Below, one piece after another: positions 1 to 9,300 of a stretch of 22,994 nt of DNA. The notes below the pieces were generated by a model that had not been told where the DNA came from, made no database searches, and worked only from the letters and a program-made list of their open reading frames with translations. Every line of letters begins with the position of its first letter. Within the stretch, counting starts at the first letter, position 1. Position numbers and translations under genes: made by a program. The stretch is from Elysia marginata (taxonomy: Eukaryota; Mollusca; Gastropoda; Plakobranchidae): assembly GCA_019649035.1 (NCBI GenBank), contig BMAT01013908.1, positions 59,898 to 82,891 on the forward strand, written 5' to 3'.

Positions 1-345
1 ATCTGATCTACCATGAAGAACGAAGAAGAAGAAGAAGAAGAAGATTGCGAGATAATTACTTGGATGCAGGGCCAGCTGACCGATCGGATCCTTTTCCCAT
101 CATTTTTTTTTATGGAAACGGGTTTTTACGTCCATTTGAAGTTATCAACACACTGATCATGCTGTATGTATAACCTAGCCATTTTTAACAGTCGAGTCAC
201 ACAAAGGGGTGCGCAATCTGCTACGATAACATGCAAGGTCGAAGGGTTTGGTGTTTTGCCAATCGTCACGTGACCCGGACTAGATTTAGGCCATCCTCAA
301 GCATAAAATAATCCTTTTTTTTTTTTTTACTATTTCCACTTCTAG
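1..345 (+). other. Intron upstream of first visible carbonic anhydrase exon
   Basis: No coding signal was found. It contains a short (GAA)n microsatellite at 22-44 and ends in a long T-rich tract (314-343) that serves as the acceptor's pyrimidine tract. Confidence 0.6.
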
Positions 346-494
346 TTGGCCTCACCCCAAAGGGCAGAGATATCCTATTCAGAGGCGGGAACCTCCCGGG
401 AACATTCAGACTTCACAATATTCACTTCCACTGGAGCAACCGAGATCGTGCAGGCTCAGAGCACAAGCTGGAGGGTCGGGGATTTTCTGTCGAG
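346..494 (+). CDS. Carbonic anhydrase exon with zinc-ligand HxH motif
   Basis: A long pyrimidine tract ending in TTCTAG precedes 346, and GAG|GTGAGA gives a donor at 495. Two bases complete an upstream codon, then 49 codons are open. They encode [19 protein letters not shown], followed by [19 protein letters not shown] and [15 protein letters not shown] supplies H94 and H96 and GSEH supplies the conserved Glu106 and His107. The exon stops at the Glu that in family members directly precedes the hydrophobic-His-x-x-His segment with H119, a common intron position. Confidence 0.9.
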
Positions 495-3323
495 GTGAGA
501 CATTGCAAAGGTTTTGCAACACGACGCACTTAACATCAGGGATAACGTGGGACCTTAGTAATAGTAGGTGGGGTTCTCACTGCCCATCCCGCAGCTACGT
601 TCTGGTCTAATCATAACGGCCTGTAACATAGCGTTTGCAGAACTTCTGTAACATCAAAATTGGTCAGTCTTTATGCGACTTTGATCTAAACACAAGACAT
701 TGTAATGACGTCGTTTAGTACAATCACGAGCGTGTTTTTAGCCCTTGCGCTCGACTTTCTTCTTCGTAAAAAATGTACATAAATAATCAGTAGAAATGAC
801 TGCAGTTTGGGTAGAAGGAAAAGTTTTGCCATTTTATCTCTGCACAAATACATTGAAGTTCGAATGTTTGATAAGCCATAAAAATCTAGAACTTTGCGTT
901 ATTTTTGTCAAGACTGATAAATATTTGACGTTGTATAATTTTTATGTAACCAAGATTAGAATAATTAGGAAATAATAAAGTCTTGTATTTTCACCACAAG
1001 ATAAAAATTTACAATACATCTTTCAATTGATTAGTTTCGGTTAACGATAATATTATTGGTACAATTAATTATTTATTCAAGCGATGCATTGATCAAACAT
1101 ATCGCAGCTATTTTTAGAAACGTAGGCGTATTGAAATTAAGTACATAATTGTTGATTTTTCCTATCAAGATGGCGGACGCCCCAGCAGCATGAAATAAAA
1201 CTATCTAATGCAATGGATAATTGGGAAATTTATGTAAAATCGCATTGAGTCACTGCACGAAACAGTTCTTTTCGACTCCTTCCGAGTGTCCGCCATCTTG
1301 ATAGGGAAACTCAATATTTACATAGGCCTAATGTGCACAGCCTCAATAACTGGCATATAATACTAATAGAGCTGCACTGGTGCCACTTGAGGTAATAGGT
1401 AAACAGGAAAGGGAATTTCTGTGTGCGGACCATTTAACTCTTTAATCAAAACAAGAATATTTCACTTTTATTTCCCTGCCTTGTTTGATTAAAATACCCA
1501 TAGATCATTTTGTGTTTGTGCATAATCTCACTGCTTTTCTAGACTTGTACTGCTTACTAAAGGGTTTTCGGGTTAGTTTATTAAAATTTGTTTCAATTTG
1601 AATTTAAAAGATCTCTTTGTGCTTGTTAAAAGATCGTACACAAAGTATTACCCTGCGTCATAATGTTAATGTAATGCCACTTCTGTCCGAAAATAAATCT
1701 CTACCTTCTCAACAAGTTAAATGGCTGGTAAAAATGAAGTATAAAGATATGCTCCCTTAACACAAGGGGTCTGGGGAATTTCATAAAAGGTGCGATGTAC
1801 TACTCTCATTTCTCCCAAAGGCAAGAGCATCACATAGAAATAGAGTGGGATTACAAGTGCTTCTTTAGTTCCTTTACCACCAACTCAAGAGGAACTGAAA
1901 TGCTATTTGACAACTATTTCCAATTCAAACGGCACAACACAATAAAGGACACAGGAGGAATTCTCATTATCATGGATGTAACTATCTGGAACCAAAGAAT
2001 ATCGATAGCGTCCGCCTATGGGCCGAATAAAGACGAAATCATCACTTTCATAAACTATTGGAGTTAGTACTGTTTCTGGCAATACACTTATTTAAACTTT
2101 TTCTTAGGCAATGCTTATAACTTTATTTCTGATAATAATATTTATGAGTACTACACTACTAGTATTAGCATTAAGGGCACTATGATTATGACTTTTATTA
2201 CTACTGCGTTTATTATTACTTGAAATAGTTCTTTTTGCTGCCATTAACACTCTGCTACAACGTTACTAATGCAGCTAAATATATGACCTTAGAGCGTACG
2301 AAGTTAATATTCCAATATCCTTTTGTTTCGTGTACATTATTTGTAACATTAATATTCAATTACACCGTTAAGATCGCTGCTACTTTTTATTACCATAGAG
2401 CGTACGAAATAATTGTTCTAACATGCTTTTGTTTCCTGTACATTTTTAATACCTTTACCATTATTTTACACCATTAAGGTCGCTGTTATGTCCCAACAGA
2501 GCTCTCACATGCTTTTGTTTCTTGTAAAATCTATATTTTCATGTTTGGTTTTTTATTTGTTTAAAGTCTGGGTGTAGGTTAGCTCTTAGTTTTGGTTTTG
2601 AAAGTCTTCATTTGGACACGAATTTCGCATATCAAGCCCGTAACCGAAACAAAGACTGAAAGAAAGGTTAGGCCTTTTCTTCAGAGCTGACTACACTGTG
2701 GTTTATGATATAGGCTCTAAATCAGACCATAATGTCCAGATCTCGATCTCTGGTTTAGGCAACTTGATGGTTTCACCCAATACAAGAGCTTTATCCAGGT
2801 GCTCAATGAATAGCGATAGCCAATACAGACAGTGAAAGATAATTTCAGCTAAAGTGACAACACATTAGTTTATAGTTGCTACTCTGTGAGTAAAGAAGGG
2901 TTGTTCGGTGATCGTCTTCAATTATATGTAAGTGCTCAAGAATCTCTAGAAAAAACTTAGAGCACTTCAATAGCTTTAGCTGTGCATAAAAGCGCTCACT
3001 TTCAATATTTTAGCTGGCCGATTTTTTGTGATCTAACTAAATGTTTTATAATCTTATAAGGTTTTTCTATGTCCTATCTGTAGATGCATATTGTTACGCA
3101 TAACACCAAATACAAAAACATGATGCAAGCGGCAGGCAAGAGAGATGGGATCCATGTGTTCCTGGTCTGGTTACAGCGAGCAGCGGTGAGTGCCACAGTA
3201 ACAACATCGTGTAGTCCGTGTACGTTTTTGTTGCTTCGTTCCCAAGTTGAGGGAAATTGAAAGATGGAAATGAAGATCGAGGAAAAAAAGATGAGATGAG
3301 GAGGAGGAGGAGGAGTGGATGAA

Positions 3324-3364
<41 letters not shown>

Positions 3365-6300
3365 GGATGAGTATGATGATGATGATGATGATGAAGATGG
3401 TGTTGGTGGTGGTGTGATGACGATGATGGGGATGGCGATGAAGAAGAAGAAGATGAAAAACAACAACAGCAGCAGCAGCAAAAAAGGAAGAATAAATTTA
3501 TAAGAGGAGGGGGGTTCTCAAGAAAATAAAGTTGGGGGTATTTTGATATAACCACCTGTCACCTGTCAGCGTCATCATGGTCGATGTTTGCAGTCGCTCC
3601 TGACATTAGACATTTACTGTCCTTAACCATTTCTTCCGTTCCTGGCTTTCATGTAGGATTTTTTTATAATTTCATATCACATTTCTTCGTGATGGTGTCT
3701 ATGTAAGTGATGGATAGTCTGCCTGGCTTCCTTCCTGAGTTGATTTTTCCGTGGAGTGCTGTTGCCATGAGATCAGTGTTTTCGTTTCGTATGGCATGGC
3801 CAATATATTTTAACCTTCTTTTGCCAGCAATAACAAGAATCTCTTTTGAGGCTTGTTGATGGTATGCTGAAATTCATTTTATATAATATACTACATAAGT
3901 TTCAGTCAATAATGTAATGTGTGGAAGCAATGCTCAGTCAGCTTAGCTCCTGATGTCTGTTTTCTTTTTCCCAGCGGCCAAACGCGGGTCTGGGTTTTGT
4001 CTTCAACGAAATCAGGAGAGTACGGACTCCAGGTCAGTTTTATACGAGTAGATCTTTTACCACGTCATGGCAAAAACATCGCCTTTCCTTACGCTATAAT
4101 AAATGTTGAACTCCGCCGTGGACAGACGAATTGCAGTGTCTCTCATATGGTTTACACTGCAGATACTGCTTTTGGTTTGTCCTGAGCATGCAAACAATTT
4201 CGCATTTCCTGTACGCATTTTCATGATGAACTGAGAAGCATAGCAAAAAAATGTACGTTCTTTACGCATTAAAATTTTGAATGCTCAAATGGGAAGCATA
4301 GTAAAATATTGCATTTCCTGTACGCATTTTCATGATGAACTGTGAAGCATAGCAAAAGCATCGTATTTTCTGTACGGAATGTAATGTTAAACCTGGAAGT
4401 ACAGTCGCTTTCACATACAAAGTGTAGGCCGACTAGTTTTTGTGTTGATTATTATTTTTTTTTTTTTTGGTTTTGTTATGTTTTACACATGTATATAGAG
4501 CTTGGGTGATCGGAATTTTCATAAATTTTGTTTTTTGATGTTATATAATCCAGCTTAGAAATGAAATTTTGGCTGTAACGGGTTTGTTTCCTGAGTCGAA
4601 CATATATATATATATATATGGTTTCATGATATAACTCATTTTAATTTTTATCCATGTACTGAAAATTCTGAGCTTCGAAGTGAAAAGAAGTTAACTAATT
4701 ATATCGTACATGTCTGGCAGTTAGAGATAACTTCCATAGATATGATCATATTTAAGTGCAACAGCCAACACTCTGAAATATCATTACATTGTACAAAGAA
4801 GAAAAGACTCAATGTTTTGTCCGCTTTCTCAACTTTTTGAAAATAGCTTTTTGAGCATTTTGTCTCGAAACCCTTCAGGATTTCTATAAATATTGTCTAA
4901 TATGTAGGTCTAAGTTGATGAGACATGGCTGACTTGGTGCATGAAAGCCATTAGAAAAACCTGATGGAGCCATAGAATAGTTTATTTTATGTGGAAGGCT
5001 CAATTAAACTTTTTAGAGCAGTATATATTTTAGATATATATCACGAACTCTTTTTAACTCTAATTTTCTGTGCTTTTCAATAAATAATACCGCATTATCA
5101 GATGATCAAGAGCTCTGAATAACTTTCATTTTTTTGTGCTTCTCAATAATACGACATTATCTGAAAGTGGTACAGCAATCTGGCCAGAGTAGAACAAAAA
5201 TAGGCCTAAAGTGAATAAGAGTAAAAAAAATACAGGAATACAGAAAAAAAATCATCTTGATGAGCCAGAGGCCCGTCGATGGTCTTGATCACGATTCCTA
5301 CCTACACGTGGGGATCAAAGAGCTGGCTCGAGAGGAAACCCTATGCAAAATTTGTATCTGTGCGGTAGCTTGTTCACTTGGTGTTTTTTTTAATGAGTTT
5401 ATACTTGGAGCAGTAACAGTGGTTTCGGGGAGGCTATTCCATGTCTCAACTACCCTAAGACTAAAGTAGTGTTTTTTCTGATATCTAGGTGGCACTTCTG
5501 TTTTGCGAGATTGTAGCAATGACATCTCCTTTAAGTGTATTTGTTGAATATAATGTCTTCAACATTAACGTTATAGAAACCGTTTGTTAATTTGTATACT
5601 TCTATCAAATCTCCACGAAATCTTCTATACATTAAGCTTCGGAGGTCTACTCTTAGGCTTATAGTCTTTGTTCGTAGATGAGATTCGATATATCTGGTAC
5701 TAGTTTTGTTGCCCGTTGTTGAACGTTTTCTATTAATATTGCGTCTGTTCTATTGGTTGGGGACCACACACACAGTTACCGTACTCTAAATGTGAGTGCA
5801 CTAGGCTTTTGAAAAAGAGTCATTAGCATAGGTTTGTCGATAAACCTTAAGTCAAAAGACCCTCTGATCAATCCCACAATTCTTTTGGCTTTATTTGCTT
5901 TTTTTTTGCAGTGCTTGCTAAGTTTTAGACTAGGGTCCACGTACACATCTAACTCTTTTTCGAAATGGGTCTTTCCTAGCTTCACTTCACTGTTTTTTAA
6001 TTTTCCTCGAAGTTTTAATGAATCCCTATGCCGTTGTTCATAAGTCTGTTAAAACCCTGATCAATGTTTTTACGGTCGTAGAGATCTTGGCTCCTGAAAA
6101 AAATCCGAGTCTTTTTCAGAACATCCAATGTTTTTAGGTTTTCAAAATTGCAGTTTTAACCAAACATTATCTTAAAGGGGGGTTAGCTTAACAGGACGCC
6201 ACTCTATGTGAATACACATGTTTTCGATTGTTTAGCATCACGCTTTCCTTTCGTAGGACATTAGTGACTTTAATTTAAGTGCCCAGCTTTAGTACACCTT

Positions 6301-9300
6301 AACGAAATTCAGCTTCTGCTCTCTTGGAAACCCACAGTAACGCTATCGTCTTGTGGTAGACACTCGCCTCTCAGGCTGAGAGGTGCGGGGTTCGAGTCCA
6401 GGTCGGTGTTGATTCCTTAGGGAAGGGTCTTTAAACACGTTTCATTGTCACATTCAGGAGTTAATCCGGTTTGGGGCGGTGAAAGATCTTTCAGTATGCT
6501 AGGTTTCATAACTTTTGCCCCTGTTTTAGTTCCGAAGGTAACTTGATTGGTGATGGCATGTCGGTGGGGATATATAAAGTTTGGAGAATTGTTAGGAGAC
6601 TGTTTTCTATACAGCTTATTTTACTTAACCGCTTACAGTAAACATTTCGTATCGGTAGAAAAACTTTGTATTTTTACATTTCCCCCGGCCTGTGGATGCA
6701 TACTTCAAATCTGTCCAGTGTCTTTTACCTACTGTGCTTCTGTTAGTACGAATCAGTGTCTCTCTGTTTTACATGAATTTCGTAACTCGCCCAAAAGTCG
6801 ACTCTGAGCTCTTTTCACGCAATGAGAGGTCATAAACCCATAGACTTGAATACAAAACTAGAGTACAGTGTGGATTTTTTGTCTGCCTGATTATTCCCTT
6901 TGTTTCTTGACACTATCATGATTTGAAACGTGTGTATATATGCTCTCTTCAACAGTCTAAATTAAAGGGATGGGATGGAATCGGGCCATGGGTGGATTTA
7001 CTCTAGATTGTCCTACATCTTTCACTCAGCATCTATGTATAGGCTGCAATCAACAGTTCTATGCTGGGACGTTCCCGAAACTTCTTCTCACAAGAGTTCA
7101 CCTCTTTTTAGTTCCCCCTCGACGAGTTTTCACCACGATGCTCCTAGCTAATCTCTTGTCCTTTGAGTCTGAGAAATCCACTGTAAAGCACGCCTCGTTG
7201 GTATCTTCGTAGCGTACCTTATGATCATCCTACATTATCCCATTATTAATTTCTGGGCATGGAATTGCGCCGTGGGTGGATTTACCCCACATTATCTCAT
7301 GATTATTATCTGAAGGAGGAATTGGTGTGTTCACGTCAGATTGTCCTATATTATTTATTATTGGTTTGTTGGCGTGGAATCGGCCGTGGGTTGGTTTACG
7401 TCAGATCACCCTATATTATTTTTTAATTTTTTTAAAATTTTTATACACTATATTAATCCCTTTCGGGAAATATGTCATCGTTACTTAGCGTAACTGAGTC
7501 GCCACAGAGCAGCGCCACTAATGCCCCAGCAGACCATTACATATGAAGCCTGTAGCTGGGTACCCATTTTACAGGTGGGTGGACTGGGGAAAGTTAGGGT
7601 AAATTGCTTTCCCAAGGCAATTGCAACATGGCATGGTCGGGAATCGAACCCGCGACCTCCAGATCTCGAGTCCGACGCGCTAACCACTCCGCCACGCTGC
7701 CCCCATTTCGTATTATCTCATGATTACTATCAGAGAGGATTAGGACCGGGCAATTATCCCCCTTCTACTAATCGCAACTGTTGATAATGATATATCGCCC
7801 TCATACAAATCAAAGATATCGAAGTATAGGGTGTTTCCAAGGGCTTGATATCAGCATTTGGCCTACGCCACCCAGCAGTCACTCATTGGCCCGATATATC
7901 GCCCTACCACATAAATAAATTCGAAACTGGCTGATCTCGATGAGTAGAACGGTAAGATAGGCTGTAAGCTTTGGTACAGTAGACCATTCACTGCGAGAAC
8001 TGGCGCCAGCCTGTGGCGTTTGTCTGTCTACTGTCTAGAATAAATGTGCAAGGAGCTTGAAGAAATATCCACATGTCGCTGATACACCTTTGGAGTTGCA
8101 GCCCTTGAAAGAAAATATTTCACTTTACTCCAAATTAAACACATGAAAAAAACATGTCGTATTTTAAATGTTATTCAAGAAATTGTCTTCAAGTAAAAAG
8201 TCATTAATTAATACTTCAATATAAAAAAGAAGGTTTAATTTTTTTACCAAAGTGGATGGTTTTCCCAGCTCCTCACACAAATAGTGGGGGCAGCCACTGC
8301 ATAATAACTGCTAATTTCATATCTTTAAAATCCTTCAATCATTTGTCTGGTGTTCAGAGCTTGCGTAGAGAGTGGTGAGAAACCACAAGGAGCGCAATTT
8401 AGAGTGGTGGAACCGGGCCGCGGGTGGATTCCCGCCAAATAACCCTATTAATATTGTCTCTTGTCTCTGCCAGGCGCGCAAACGAATGGTGGTTTGATCA
8501 ACATAGCGAGCCTGCTACCACCACCTACTGTGCCCTACTTTCGTTATCAAGGCTCTTTGACCACGCCCCCCTGCACCGGGAATGTCCAGTTCACAGTGTT
8601 CTCTGTCCCTTTGTCCATCTCTGGGAGACAGGTGAGAATAAAAACATGTCTGACTGGCCTGATAGTGATATCGGCCGGTTATAGTTAGGACAATCTTTTT
8701 CTTATGTTTAGCGACCAGTGAAAATGAATCGGATGTCGGGGATTTTATATTTAGAAAATACCTTTAGAAAGTACATTTTTCTCCTTTTTTTCTAGATTTT
8801 TAACCAATAAAATTTTCATTGTCCTTCCACAAAAATATTTATAATTTTAGTAGATTTTTACGCCTAAAAGCTCAAAAAATTAGTGGCTCAAATATCAACG
8901 CTTTGGAATAAAAAAAATTGCGTCATTTGCACCGGTTGCCAAGTGAACTTTTATTCGTCATCATCATCATCATCATCATCGCTAATGTTATTATTATCAC
9001 CATTTTTATTACTTTCATTATCAATATACTATTATAGTAATCATAACTATCACATCACAACTACTTCCTTTTATGCTGCTACTACTACTAAACTACTGCT
9101 ATTATACTACCACTAGGTTACTACTACATGTATTACTAAACTGCTATTGCTATTAGTACTAGTACTACAGTATTACTAAAATGCTACGGCTATTAGTACT
9201 ACTATTACAAAGCTACTACTGCTGCTATATTACATGTAGTACAATTACTATTAATACTACTTTACTACTACTTCTACTACTACTTTCATTTTATCATCAT

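Larger units (their letters stand above)
495..3974 (+). other. Carbonic anhydrase intron interval, should contain an undetected exon
   Basis: This 3.5-kb interval between two recognised exons holds an inverted-repeat element, a LINE endonuclease relic, tandem repeats, a GAG/GAT microsatellite and a LINE 3' relic, listed separately. The family pattern predicts an exon of roughly 90-100 bp here, with a His-x-x-His segment and a GLAVLG-like strand. I searched by eye for an in-phase candidate with splice sites and found none. 495-1150 and 2540-3070 show nothing recognisable. Confidence 0.6.
4033..8473 (+). other. Carbonic anhydrase intron, 4.4 kb, repeat-filled
   Basis: This runs from donor GTCAGT at 4033 to the acceptor at 8471-8473. 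It contains tandem repeats, a (TA)n tract around 4602-4619, a LINE relic, two SINE-like elements and a four-copy dispersed repeat, listed separately. 4420-5040, 6540-6970 and 7790-8400 hold nothing I recognise apart from GATATATCGCCCT twice (7789 and 7893). Confidence 0.7.

Noticed and set aside
3094-3555. Ser/His-rich and Asp-rich open frames (3094-3555 -, 3074-3481 -, 3315-3503 +)
   Set aside because: They are translations of a GAG/GAT/GAA microsatellite and a LINE 3' tail; no non-repetitive conserved domain.
6344-6410. Functional tRNA gene
   Set aside because: A and B boxes are present, but the anticodon loop lacks T33 and the acceptor stem does not close; SINE head is the better reading.
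7521-7784. Open frames through 7481-7784 on both strands
   Set aside because: They coincide with the tRNA-derived SINE; frames such as [20 protein letters not shown] are the usual translation artefact of tRNA-like repeats.
8424-8684. Alternative + frame over the carbonic anhydrase exon
   Set aside because: It is a shadow of the SLTTPP-encoding frame.
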